Source: an uncultured Psychrosphaera sp.
GTDB lineage: Bacteria > Pseudomonadota > Gammaproteobacteria > Enterobacterales > Alteromonadaceae
NCBI RefSeq assembly: GCF_947500655.1
Contig: NZ_CANMSK010000017.1
Coordinates: 1-64,000 of the forward strand
Reading direction: 5' to 3'
Length of the DNA: 64,000 bases
The position numbers and the translations under genes were made by a program. The notes under the pieces were generated by a model. It made no database searches and was not told the origin of the DNA. It saw only the letters and a program-made list of their open reading frames with translations. Every line of letters starts with the position of its first letter. Position 1 is the first letter of the stretch. Below, one piece after another: positions 39,506-47,626 of this stretch.

Positions 39506-40177
39506 ATGTTTGGTAAAACCATACAAATGTTTTTTTATATACTTCTTTATTTTGGCATTATCAGCCTAATAGGCGTTGCTTTAGTTAATAATCAAGCGCC
39601 TAGCTCAATAATAGTTACCTTTATTATCAGCGTGATCGTTTTATTTGTACCTATATTTATTGCTATTAGTAATAAGGTTTTTAGATGGAAAGCCGAGACG
39701 GGGACTCCAGTCAGTGTAGAAGAAATAGATAAAAGACTAAGTGAATTTACTGTTAATGATTTAACCTTCACTCATGATGCTAACAAAGGTGTTTATTTAC
39801 TTAGCCCCTTTGAATATTCCTTAACTATGAGAAGTGAAGGTGACGTTGAAAGTAGAGCCGTTAAGTTTTATATCAAGCTTTGGCTAGATGACGTTAATAA
39901 AAAAGCTATTTTTAGTGATTATTTAATTGAAGCAAAAAAACAAAGGAGCTCAATCTTTTCAGCTTTGGGAATGGGGAAAGCAGGCCAACAAGAAGCGGAC
40001 TCAATCTCCTCTTATTTTAGTATGGGGAAAACACGTCAAAAAGGAATGATCTCCTTAAGCACAAGTATCACATCATCAGATGGCGAATCTTTTAAATTCT
40101 CAACCGGTGCCATACATGAAGAGTTAATTAATCTTTTCACTAAAAATGGCTGGAGTGTTCAAGGGAAAGTGTTTTAA
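39506..40177 (+). CDS. Membrane protein of unknown function, two N-terminal helices
   Basis: A 223-residue protein. Two hydrophobic helices (~8-28 and ~33-55) form a hairpin, followed by a ~165-residue soluble domain with many beta-type strands and the segment FSALGMGKAGQQEADSISS. ATG 39506 is preferred (GAG 9 nt upstream); GTG 39500 is possible. I recognise no family. Repeat block B1 begins 13 bp after its stop, so it is the left neighbour of the repeat-module locus. Confidence 0.65.
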   Translation: MFGKTIQMFFYILLYFGIISLIGVALVNNQAPSSIIVTFIISVIVLFVPIFIAISNKVFRWKAETGTPVSVEEIDKRLSEFTVNDLTFTHDANKGVYLLSPFEYSLTMRSEGDVESRAVKFYIKLWLDDVNKKAIFSDYLIEAKKQRSSIFSALGMGKAGQQEADSISSYFSMGKTRQKGMISLSTSITSSDGESFKFSTGAIHEELINLFTKNGWSVQGKVF

Positions 40178-40190
40178 CTTTATTTTTTAT

Positions 40191-40330
40191 TTAAAAGATA
40201 ATTAGCTTTATATATTAATATTTATCTAGTTATCTTTAATAGATATTTTCTGAACTATCAGGTTTCGCCCCTCGGCGGTCATCAAATAAACATCCCTGTA
40301 TTGAGGACATCCCTTCATCCATGAAGTGGC
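40191..40330 (+). repeat. Repeat block B-A, copy 1
   Basis: It begins TTAAAAGATAATTAGC and runs through TATCAGGTTTCGCCCCTCGG to the palindrome CTTCATCCATGAAG (40313-40326). Copies with ~95% identity by eye lie at 41294-41432 and, without the A part, 42881-42967. Confidence 0.9.
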
Positions 40331-40475
40331 AGGTTGTCAGTTCCCGACACAACCTAAGCGAGCACATCCATGCGGCCATCAATAATACATCCATGTATTG
40401 ATGGCATCCCATCATCCATGATGTGGCAGGTTGTCAGTTCCCGACACAACCTAAGCGAGTACATCCATGTACTCG
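40328..40475 (+). repeat. Hairpin cluster H, copy 1
   Basis: Two copies of AGGTTGT...ACAACCT, each followed by CAT-CC-ATG palindromes: AATACATCCATGTATT (40384-40399), CATCATCCATGATG (40410-40423) and GAGTACATCCATGTACTC (40457-40474). The first ~100 bp recur almost exactly at 42621-42718. Confidence 0.9.
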
Positions 40476-40480
40476 ACAAT

Positions 40481-40750
40481 ACCTTTTTTCAACAGCCAAA
40501 AAGGCGCTGTATTCTTTTTTTTGTGTGATTACCGTGACATTGTATTTGGCTTAACTCTAAGGTTTCGCCCCTCGGCGACCATACCTTTTTTCAACAGCCA
40601 AAAAAGGTAGGCGAAAAAGCCCGCTTCCAAACAAAATCTAATACTTTATCAAATAGTTATTTTTGTTTACAAAAACGGACTGAAAAGTCGTCCCTGACAA
40701 ACAGCCCTTTCTCAGCATCCATGCTTCGAATTTCATAAAAAATAATATTT
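40481..40750 (+). repeat. Repeat block C, divergent copy 1
   Basis: It shares the order of elements of the 278-bp C block (ACCTTTTTxCAACAGCC, CGCCCCTCGGCG, CGTCCCTGA, a CATCCATG palindrome AGCATCCATGCT at 40714-40725) but differs at many positions. The palindrome arms differ from those of the other C copies yet remain complementary. Confidence 0.75.
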
Positions 40751-40782
40751 AACAAAGTGATTTTGTGATGGAGAAATAAACC

Positions 40783-40870
40783 AAAAGCAGAACGAACCTG
40801 ACGGTTCGTTTTTGAATTCAAAGGTGAGTGTCATTGTTATAAATCTTAATTTAACCCTGACCCGTTTTAT
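40783..40870 (+). repeat. Repeat block D, copy 1, with terminator-like hairpin
   Basis: An 88-bp block containing AACGAACC-TGAC-GGTTCGTT followed by T5 (40791-40813), then TTCAAAGGTGAGTGTCATTG and CCCTGACCCGTTTTAT. Copies lie at 41756-41842 and 43444-43531. Each D block stands about 90-126 bp before the first gene of a module. Confidence 0.9.
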
Positions 40871-40981
40871 CTATAAAGAGTTGGGTCTTATTGAGTGAGG
40901 TGTTCGCTTAATATAAAACAAACTTGCAATGTACAAAATTTAGTACATAATTAAGTGCGTTTTATATGTTTGAGGTGATGT

Positions 40982-41269
40982 ATGGCAATTCAATCAATTT
41001 TGGCTGAAAAAACGGTTTCAATTTCTGAATTAAGAAAAAAACCAACAGACTATTTTATTAATGAACCTGTTGCTGTTTTATCAAATAATAAAACGGCAGG
41101 CTATATGGTCAGCGCTGACCTTTATGAGCAAATGGTTAAGATCATTGAGTCCAAATCACAAAGCTCTCAGTTTCGTCCATCAAATGCGCGATTAACATCA
41201 ATTGCGTCTTTAGGTGCTGAACAATTACTTGCAGCTTCTGAACAAGAATTAGGTGATTTTGAAGAGTGA
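40982..41269 (+). CDS. Orphan YafN-like antitoxin
   Basis: A 95-residue Phd/YefM-superfamily antitoxin closest to E. coli YafN: ILAEKTVSISELRKKPTDYF, PVAVLSNNKTAGYMVSADLYEQM and RPSNARLTSI. YafN neutralises the ribosome-dependent RNase YafO. No toxin gene follows: a GTG overlapping the stop (41266-41269, GTGA) opens only 12 codons and then runs into repeat block B2. Thus the toxin was probably lost or cut off by the repeat, leaving an antitoxin that could still act as an anti-addiction factor. GAGG precedes the ATG, and D block 1 lies 112 bp upstream. Confidence 0.85.
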   Translation: MAIQSILAEKTVSISELRKKPTDYFINEPVAVLSNNKTAGYMVSADLYEQMVKIIESKSQSSQFRPSNARLTSIASLGAEQLLAASEQELGDFEE

Positions 41270-41293
41270 TACGGCGGGGCTTAGGTTTATACT

Positions 41294-41432
41294 TTAAAAG
41301 ATAATTCGCTTTATATATTAATATCTATGTAGTTATCTTTAATAGATATTTTTTGAACTATCAGGTTTCGCCCCTCGGCGGTCATCAAATAAACATCCCT
41401 GTATTGATGACATCCCTTCATCCATGAAGTGA
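41294..41432 (+). repeat. Repeat block B-A, copy 2
   Basis: Near-identical to 40191-40330, including CTTCATCCATGAAG (41416-41429). It begins 25 bp after the antitoxin stop. Confidence 0.9.
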
Positions 41433-41437
41433 AGTAT

Positions 41438-41715
41438 ACCTTTTTGCAACAGCCCAAAAAGGCGCAGGCTTGTGTTCTTTCTTTTCTAAAAGAATTATTT
41501 CTGTTGCACTGAGCGTATTGATAGATCTTATTTCGCCCCTCGGCAAGTTACCTTTTTGCAACAGCCCAAAAATGTAACCGAAAAAGGCCGCCCGTACCAA
41601 AATATCACTTTGTATTAAATAGTAACTTTTATCATCAAATACGGAAAAACTTTCGTCCCTGAAAACCTTTCCTCAATGGGCATCCATGCCCAACCGATTT
41701 GAGAAAAGTTATATT
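41438..41715 (+). repeat. Repeat block C, copy 2 (278 bp)
   Basis: From ACCTTTTTGCAACAGCCC to GAGAAAAGTTATATT. Contains hairpins CCTTTTT...AAAAAGG and the palindrome GGGCATCCATGCCC (41678-41691). The copy at 43126-43403 has exactly the same length and almost the same sequence; an inverted partial copy is at 47627-47813. Confidence 0.93.
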
Positions 41716-41755
41716 AAATACACATATTTTGAATCGGGAAGGAAAAGAAAAGATC

Positions 41756-41842
41756 AAAAGCAGAACGAACCTTACGGTTCGCTTTTGAATTCAAAGGTGA
41801 GTGTCATTGTTATAAATCTTAATTTAACCCTGACCCGTTTTA
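41756..41842 (+). repeat. Repeat block D, copy 2
   Basis: An 87-bp copy of the D block (hairpin GCGAACC-type with GGTTCGC, then CCCTGACCCGTTTTAT). It stands 126 bp before the MazE-like start. Confidence 0.9.
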
Positions 41843-41923
41843 TTTAAGCTGACTGCCTCCGTTATTCCCAAGTCTGCACTTAGTGAAAGTAAAATATTTT
41901 GAAAAGTTATACTTCTATAAAAC

Positions 41924-41949
41924 ACATGTTATACTTTTGTATAACATGT
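41924..41949 (+). promoter_or_regulatory. Operator palindrome of the MazEF-type operon
   Basis: Perfect 11-bp inverted repeat ACATGTTATAC-TTTT-GTATAACATGT directly upstream of the ribosome site GAGGAG. A further half site GTTATACTT lies at 41906. Probably bound by the MazE-like antitoxin for autorepression. Confidence 0.75.
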
Positions 41950-41967
41950 TTGAGAGGAGAAAGCGTT

Positions 41968-42225
41968 ATGGCTTCTGTTGCAATTAGACAATCAGGTGGG
42001 GCTAATATTGTGAGCATTCCCAAAGCAATTGTTAATACATTGGGATTGCAGGTAGGTTCACAATTAGATTTATCTATAAAAAATGGTCAGATAATCTTAA
42101 CTCCAGTTGAGGAAGAAGTGACTTTAGAGTCTTTGTTAGATGGTAGCCCTAAGGAATGCTTCAAAGTGACAGATGAAGATAAAGAGTGGTTAGAAATGCC
42201 AGCTGTAGGTAAGGAAGTGCTTTAA
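41968..42225 (+). CDS. MazE-family antitoxin (AbrB/SpoVT fold)
   Basis: An 85-residue antitoxin. The N-terminal swapped-hairpin DNA-binding fold is seen in VAIRQSGGANIVSIPKAIV and the typical GLQVGSQLDLSIKNGQIIL; the acidic C-terminus should wrap the toxin. ATG 41968 has GAGGAG 8 nt upstream; a longer frame from 41899 would run through the operator. The stop overlaps the toxin start by one base (TAATG). Confidence 0.92.
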   Translation: MASVAIRQSGGANIVSIPKAIVNTLGLQVGSQLDLSIKNGQIILTPVEEEVTLESLLDGSPKECFKVTDEDKEWLEMPAVGKEVL

Positions 42226-42554
42226 TGTACGTGCCTGACAAAGGAGACATTGTTACTCTAAGTTTTGATCCAAGCACAGGTCGTGAAATTATGAAACGAC
42301 GACCTGCTTTTGTGGTTTCCAGAAAGGTGTTTAATGAGCATACTGGTTTTGCAATTGTTGCACCAATCACCAGCACCAGCCGCAATATGAAACTGGAAGT
42401 CGTGCTACCTAATAATTTATCGACCCAAGGCGCAGTGTTAATACACCAAGTAAAGTCTTTAGATTTCTCAGAATGTGATATGGAGTTCTTAGAAAAAGCA
42501 CCACAAACAATAACAGATGAAGTTACAAAGCTGTTAAAAGTCGTTATTTCCTAA
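42225..42554 (+). CDS. mazF: MazF/ChpB-family endoribonuclease toxin
   Basis: A 109-residue PemK/MazF toxin that cuts single-stranded RNA at short motifs. Family residues visible: YVPDKGDIVTLSFDPSTGRE, RRPAFVVS (conserved Arg), FAIVAPITST (active-site Thr/Ser), and GAVLIHQVKSLDF. Normal length. Translationally coupled to the antitoxin. The pair stands between repeat blocks D2 and H2, as one replaceable module. Confidence 0.95.
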   Translation: MYVPDKGDIVTLSFDPSTGREIMKRRPAFVVSRKVFNEHTGFAIVAPITSTSRNMKLEVVLPNNLSTQGAVLIHQVKSLDFSECDMEFLEKAPQTITDEVTKLLKVVIS

Positions 42555-42620
42555 GAAGTTATCCCAAGCTGAAACGGGTTGTTAGTTCCTGACACAACCT
42601 AAGTGCATAATCCATGCTGT

Positions 42621-42718
42621 GGCAGGTTGTCAGTTCCCGACACAACCTAAGCGAGCACATCCATGCGGCCATCAATAATACATCCATGTATTGATGGCAT
42701 CCCATCATCCATGATGTG
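42621..42718 (+). repeat. Hairpin cluster H, copy 2
   Basis: Near-exact copy of 40328-40425, with AATACATCCATGTATT (42677-42692) and CATCATCCATGATG (42703-42716). A degenerate GGTTGTTAGTTCC..CACAACC unit precedes it at 42575. Confidence 0.9.
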
Positions 42719-42724
42719 AACAAT

Positions 42725-42860
42725 ACCTTTTTGCAACAGCCCAAAAAGGCGCAGGCTTGTGTTCTTTCTTTTCTAAAAGAATTATTTCTGTTGCACTGAG
42801 CGTATTGATAGATCTTATTTCGCCCCTCGGCAAGTTACCTTTTTGCAACAGCCCAAAAAG
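42725..42860 (+). repeat. Repeat block C, partial copy 3
   Basis: The first half of the C block, from ACCTTTTTGCAACAGCCC to the second CCTTTTTGCAACAGCCC hairpin, then interrupted by block B3. Confidence 0.88.
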
Positions 42861-42880
42861 GCGTGGGCTTAGTTTCTTCT

Positions 42881-42967
42881 TTAAAAGATAATTCGCTTTA
42901 TATATTAATATCTATGTAGTTATCTTTAATAGATATTCTCTGAAGTATCAGGTTTCGCCCCTCGGCG
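42881..42967 (+). repeat. Repeat block B, copy 3
   Basis: TTAAAAGATAATTCGC through GGTTTCGCCCCTCGGCG, near-identical to the B part of copy 2. Followed by a divergent C-like stretch to 43125 with more CGCCCCTCGGCG motifs. Confidence 0.88.
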
Positions 42968-43125
42968 AGTTACCTTTTTGCAACAGCCCAAAAACGTAAC
43001 CTGCTCTTATTATGAAACAGAGCGCCGCTTCCAATCAATATTCTTATCCTTAATAAAACTGAGTTTAAGTATTAACTTTGATATCTGTATTTAAATTCAC
43101 TATAGGTTTCGCCCCTCGGCGAGTG

Positions 43126-43403
43126 ACCTTTTTGCAACAGCCCAAAAAGGCGCAGGCTTGTGTTCTTTCTTTTCTAAAAGAATTATTTCTGTTGCACTGA
43201 GCGTATTGATAGATATTATTTCGCCCCTCGGCGAGTGACCTTTTTGCAACAGCCCAAAAATGTAACCGAAAAAGGCCGCCCGTACCAAAATATCACTTTG
43301 TATTAAATAGTAACTTTTATCATCAAATACGGAAAAACTTTCGTCCCTGAAAACCTTTCCTCAATGGGCATCCATGCCCAACCGATTTGAGAAAAGTTAT
43401 ATT
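43126..43403 (+). repeat. Repeat block C, copy 4 (278 bp)
   Basis: Same length as copy 2 and nearly identical; contains GGGCATCCATGCCC (43366-43379). Confidence 0.93.
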
Positions 43404-43443
43404 GAATACAGATATTTTGAATCGGGAAAGAAAAGCAAAGAGC

Positions 43444-43531
43444 AAAAGCAGAGCGAACCTTGCGGTTCGTTTTTGAATTCAAAGGTGAGTGTCATTGTTA
43501 TAAATCTTAATTTAACCCTGACCCGTTTTAT
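43444..43531 (+). repeat. Repeat block D, copy 3
   Basis: An 88-bp D block with the hairpin GCGAACC-TTGC-GGTTCGT and T5, ending CCCTGACCCGTTTTAT 90 bp before the NTPase gene. Confidence 0.9.
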
Positions 43532-43550
43532 TACAATTCTTGTACAAAAA

Positions 43551-43579
43551 TTGACTTATATGTTTGTGCAATTTAGAGT
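43551..43579 (+). promoter_or_regulatory. Sigma70-like promoter of the YobI-like system
   Basis: TTGACT, 17 bp, TAGAGT (4 of 6 to the -10 consensus), about 41 bp before the start codon and after block D3, so the module has its own promoter outside the repeats. Confidence 0.5.
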
Positions 43580-43620
43580 GGATGTTTACGGTATTCATAT
43601 AGTGAAAGGGATTTAAAAGC

Positions 43621-45408
43621 ATGACAACTGAAATGGATGAAGTCAAAAATTTACCTGACTTGAGTCATGACAACCAGTTAAAAGTAAACGATATCCAAAT
43701 ATATTTGGACTCACTAGATGAGATGATTCTCGCGAGGGATGAAAGAATATGTAATATAGCTTTAACTTCCTCTTTTGCTGGAGGAAAAAGTTCAATAATC
43801 AGTACCTACCTTAACACTCTTGGAGCAAGTCCATCTGTAAAAAATGACTCTAGATCTATTGATAACCAAAACAAATCAAGAAAAATTAAGTCGATAGAAA
43901 TATCGCTTAAAACGTTGACAGATGTAACGAGTCAGAAGAAAGAAAAAAAACCATTAGTTGAAGGTTTAACTGGTGAGTACGAACATCTTGATAATTGTCA
44001 TGATGTAGATGTACAAAAAATTGAAGCTGGAATACTGAAACAACTACTCTACCGTTTGGGGAGTAAAGAATCTCGAGTATTTCGTAACCGGACTATATTT
44101 GAATTAGACAAAATAAGTTTTGGTATGTGGCTAACTTTTATTTTGTGGTTTCTTTCATTTACGTTTGTTATTTTCAACCCAGATTTTACCCTCGGCTCTC
44201 TTCTCCAGCAATTAACACCACGAAATACATTTTGGTCTGGAGCTAAAATAGTTATAGCAACCTTTTTGTATTCAACTTTTGTTATAACGTCCGCTGTTTT
44301 AATAAAACCTCTAGTAAATTTAGTTAGACAATATCGGATATCTCACCTCGCGTTAGGTGCAATAGAAGCAGAGGTCAAACATAATGATTCATCACAAGGT
44401 GATCCAGATTTTGACAATCATTTAGAAGAAATTATTTATTACTTTAAAAAAAGCAAAGTAAATTTAGTTGTAATAGAGGACGTTGATAGATTCAAAACTC
44501 CCAGTATATTCTTGAAATTATCAGAGATTAATAAAATCATTAATGATGCTGCTGAAATTGGAAAGTCAGTAGGAGAAAACTCTTTACCTGTTAAGTTTAT
44601 TTATGCAATTAAAGATGAACTGTTTACAAGTCAAGATTTAACTAAATTATTTGACGTCATAATTCCTATTGTTCCAATTATGTCTAAAGCTAACTCTTAT
44701 TCCGTATTTGAAACACAGCTAAAATTATTGGATCTACATAACGACTTTGGAGAAAGATTTTTAAGGCAAATATCAGTTTATTTCACAAACCCTCGAGAGA
44801 TTAAACAAATTGTAATGGAATACTACCATTATAAAAAAGTTGTCTTAAATGAGCCGTCTGATTCAAATAATCAATACGAATCGTTATTAGCACTAATGAT
44901 TTATAAGGTTTTATATAGTGAAGACTTTGAAAGGTTAAATAATGGCAAAGGTTATATAGCTCAAATATTTAGACGTGCAGAAATAGAACGTACCAATATT
45001 ATTAAAAATATTAACACTGATATTGAAATATTAGGTTCTGAGTTAGCTGCTGTACGAGGAATTGAACAACTTAGAAATTATGAAGATAGATTGAAGCAAG
45101 TATACATAGATGCAATACACGAATTAGACTTGAAATATAAAACAAAAATACTAAGTATAAATGGTGTAGATACATTTGATCTATCACTAAGTAAGATCAA
45201 AAATATGAATAAAGCAGCCTATTATGAAACAGCGTTTTACAACGAACCTCAAGGTGAGGTTATAAGAACTCCTGTCACTGGAGACGAATTTTTAAATCAA
45301 TCTAAAGTCTTTTCAAATCAAATCGAGATGTTTAAATCTGATTTAGACCAACAAATACAAAAACAAAATGAAACAATTAAAGGTTTAGAAAATGATTTAA
45401 AAAAATGA
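43621..45408 (+). CDS. YobI-like membrane P-loop NTPase, N-terminal component
   Basis: A 595-residue protein resembling the N-terminal part of YobI-family P-loop NTPases. Walker A is NIALTSSFAGGKSSII near residue 50; Walker B is LVVIEDVDRF near 285, followed by sensor-like KFIYAIKDELF. Two membrane helices lie between them (~162-182 and ~208-232), so the NTPase is membrane anchored. The C-terminal ~130 residues look like a coiled coil. YobI proteins as I know them are single chains of ~1200 residues; here the frame stops at 45408 after A7 and the next gene starts in the -1 frame with an ATGA overlap. Together they give ~1295 residues. Function unknown; a defence role is only suggested by the mobile, toxin-antitoxin-rich surroundings. 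Confidence 0.75.
   Translation: MTTEMDEVKNLPDLSHDNQLKVNDIQIYLDSLDEMILARDERICNIALTSSFAGGKSSIISTYLNTLGASPSVKNDSRSIDNQNKSRKIKSIEISLKTLTDVTSQKKEKKPLVEGLTGEYEHLDNCHDVDVQKIEAGILKQLLYRLGSKESRVFRNRTIFELDKISFGMWLTFILWFLSFTFVIFNPDFTLGSLLQQLTPRNTFWSGAKIVIATFLYSTFVITSAVLIKPLVNLVRQYRISHLALGAIEAEVKHNDSSQGDPDFDNHLEEIIYYFKKSKVNLVVIEDVDRFKTPSIFLKLSEINKIINDAAEIGKSVGENSLPVKFIYAIKDELFTSQDLTKLFDVIIPIVPIMSKANSYSVFETQLKLLDLHNDFGERFLRQISVYFTNPREIKQIVMEYYHYKKVVLNEPSDSNNQYESLLALMIYKVLYSEDFERLNNGKGYIAQIFRRAEIERTNIIKNINTDIEILGSELAAVRGIEQLRNYEDRLKQVYIDAIHELDLKYKTKILSINGVDTFDLSLSKIKNMNKAAYYETAFYNEPQGEVIRTPVTGDEFLNQSKVFSNQIEMFKSDLDQQIQKQNETIKGLENDLKK
45399..45408 (+). other. A7 slippery heptamer at the NTPase gene junction
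   Basis: The frame reads TTA AAA AAA TGA, so A-AAA-AAA lies exactly before the stop. A -1 slip leads straight into ATG AGA AAT, the frame of the second gene, and would fuse both products. The ATGA overlap also allows simple re-initiation. Confidence 0.6.
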
Positions 45409-47510
45409 GAAATGCAACAGTTAAAGAAATTTTACAGTTTGAAGGTATTAAAAATAAAATATATCAAACCTATAATCACTTTGAATGCACTGATGAATAT
45501 AAGTTAAAAGAGGAACCAGAAGACACAAAAGCAAAGACACAAAAACAGATTGTATACATAAATCCTTTGATAGATTATTTATTAATAAATGGCTACTTAA
45601 ATGAAAAGTTTGAAATGATCATAGGTAGGCAAGGTGATGGACTGTTAACCCGAACACAACAGGGCTTTGTAAAAGCTATAGCAAGTAACAAAGATACGGA
45701 TCCTGAAACCAATATAGTGAATTCTTTAGACATAGATAATGTTTTGAAAGTATTTAATTATGAAAATATGCAGAGTAAGTCATTTGTAAATTATGGACTT
45801 TTAAAAGTCATTTGTTCTAAAGCAAGTTTGATAATCGAATATCAAGATTGCATTGATTCGATGGTGCGTGGAGCCCTTGAACGTAGTGATTATTCGGAAC
45901 TATTAAAATGGGTAGAGTTTGTTGAATATAAAAAACACATTATTAATCAAATAACCAACCAAGCCCCCAATATTATTTCAACAATTTTAACTAGGCCAGA
46001 TTTTGAAGGTTTTGATAAATATGATTTTTTCAGTGCAATACTTATTCATAAACAAATAAAAATAAAAGAAGACCAAAAAAATATAAGAGTTTTTCTAAGA
46101 AGGCAACCTCAAATAATTGATATAGAAAAGGAATGTAATAAGTCGATTTCTGAAGGCACTCTTAAAAATTCTGGACTATTGCCTACATTAGAAGCATTGA
46201 AGAACACATTAAAAGACTCAAAGTTTACAACATCGATTAATAATAAATTAACAGAGGTACAAATAAGTTTTTTTCTTAAGAATGATTTTGTAATGTTAAA
46301 TATAGAATCGTTTAAAGTGTTAAATGGAATTAATGAAAATACACCTTTACCGTATTGTTTTTTCCACTCTCATAGTGACGAACTAAACATTTGGGATAAC
46401 GAAGGTATAGATGAAGCGTATCAACGATTAATAAATAAGTTGTTTGATACGGAACTAAGTTTAGTTATAGAAGCTATTAAAGATAAGCAAATAATAATGG
46501 ATGCTATTGTTGATTATATTCACTTATTCAAACTGCCAAAACTAACCCCTGAAAATATAGAAGATATTGTTACTAATCATACTTTTGAGTTGGATTATAT
46601 TACATCCGATTTTTCTGACGATGTAACTAAGCGTTTACTGCAGGCTGGAAAATATAAGTACAGCAAAGAAAACATAGTTATAGCATGCCAAGAATATTCT
46701 GAAGAGTCCAAAGCATATATTTGTAATATGCCAATAAATATTGCTAAAAAATTAGATAATTTAAATTCTTATTTTGGAGAACTTGGTGATGAATCTTTAT
46801 TTCATCACTTTGAAGAAATTGCACTAGAAAAAACAATTGATATTATTTTATTTAAGTTTCTACTAAATACATCTGGTTATACAATTTATGCAGGTGAAAT
46901 AAATAAAAAATTAAGTGATGAGGAGTGTGAGTTTATTATTGAATCTGAATGTTTAGAATTAGATTCTGATAATTTTGAGTATGTTAATACTAACAACCCA
47001 GCAGCAATACAGTATTTTATGTCGAACTTTCGTGATGACCTCATTAGTGTTACATATATTCAAGAAATGGCATCTGAACAATTAATGGGCTTATTACATT
47101 ATGACCTTAACGAAATAGAACTTATGACTGTCCTAGAATACGGAAAAGATGAGTTAATAAAAGAAGATGCGATAGCTTTATACAAAGTTCTTAGTAAGTT
47201 TGACTTCGAATACCCAATTCCGTATGAAGTTTTAATGGCTATACTAAAATCAAGTATAACTCAGGAAGAAAAACTAAAAATTTATATTACTAATGTTCAA
47301 TATTTTGATACTACTGAGCTAAAAGAACTCCTAGCTGCAATAGGAAAGCCTTATACTCGTATTGCTAAGAGTAACTCTTATAACTACTTGGATGCCAGCC
47401 TTTTAAACGAAACACTGATAATTGAATTATATAATGAAAAGCATTTAATTCGAACAATTGATAAAACTAAAAAATTATCCAAATATCGCTTTGAATGGAA
47501 AAAAGGATAA
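45405..47510 (+). CDS. C-terminal component of the YobI-like NTPase system
   Basis: A 701-residue soluble, mostly helical protein rich in E, K, I and N with no signal peptide or membrane helix and no enzyme motif I can name. Its start overlaps the NTPase stop by 4 bp and no ribosome site stands before it, so it depends on coupling or on frameshifting from the upstream gene. By position and combined length it corresponds to the C-terminal part of large YobI-type NTPases. Codon use is very AT-rich like the first gene and unlike the adjacent cell-division genes, consistent with horizontal acquisition. The terminator at 47537-47570 follows. Confidence 0.65.
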   Translation: MRNATVKEILQFEGIKNKIYQTYNHFECTDEYKLKEEPEDTKAKTQKQIVYINPLIDYLLINGYLNEKFEMIIGRQGDGLLTRTQQGFVKAIASNKDTDPETNIVNSLDIDNVLKVFNYENMQSKSFVNYGLLKVICSKASLIIEYQDCIDSMVRGALERSDYSELLKWVEFVEYKKHIINQITNQAPNIISTILTRPDFEGFDKYDFFSAILIHKQIKIKEDQKNIRVFLRRQPQIIDIEKECNKSISEGTLKNSGLLPTLEALKNTLKDSKFTTSINNKLTEVQISFFLKNDFVMLNIESFKVLNGINENTPLPYCFFHSHSDELNIWDNEGIDEAYQRLINKLFDTELSLVIEAIKDKQIIMDAIVDYIHLFKLPKLTPENIEDIVTNHTFELDYITSDFSDDVTKRLLQAGKYKYSKENIVIACQEYSEESKAYICNMPINIAKKLDNLNSYFGELGDESLFHHFEEIALEKTIDIILFKFLLNTSGYTIYAGEINKKLSDEECEFIIESECLELDSDNFEYVNTNNPAAIQYFMSNFRDDLISVTYIQEMASEQLMGLLHYDLNEIELMTVLEYGKDELIKEDAIALYKVLSKFDFEYPIPYEVLMAILKSSITQEEKLKIYITNVQYFDTTELKELLAAIGKPYTRIAKSNSYNYLDASLLNETLIIELYNEKHLIRTIDKTKKLSKYRFEWKKG

Positions 47511-47536
47511 AAGCGTAGGGGTAAATTAAACCAGAT

Positions 47537-47570
47537 AAAAGCCCATCAGCGTTAGCTAATGGGCTTCTTT
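47537..47570 (+). terminator. Terminator after the YobI-like system
   Basis: AAGCCCAT pairs with ATGGGCTT around an inner AGC/GCT pair, followed by CTTTG. It closes the two-gene module. Confidence 0.8.
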
Positions 47571-47626
47571 GCTTTTGATCTGTTTTTTAGCTCTTGATCT
47601 AACTCCCGATTTAAATATCTGTGTTA

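Noticed and set aside
41418..41600. A 60-codon minus-strand frame (and its near copy at 43100-43288) that could be called a hypothetical protein
   Set aside because: Both lie wholly inside repeat block C and owe their similarity to the repeat; no ribosome site, and the frame spans hairpins.
42559..42744. Minus-strand frame of 61 codons in hairpin cluster H
   Set aside because: Composed entirely of palindromic repeats; no coding signature.
40191..43531. CRISPR array
   Set aside because: Repeats are long (87-278 bp), unevenly spaced and separated by genes rather than by uniform short spacers; no cas genes.
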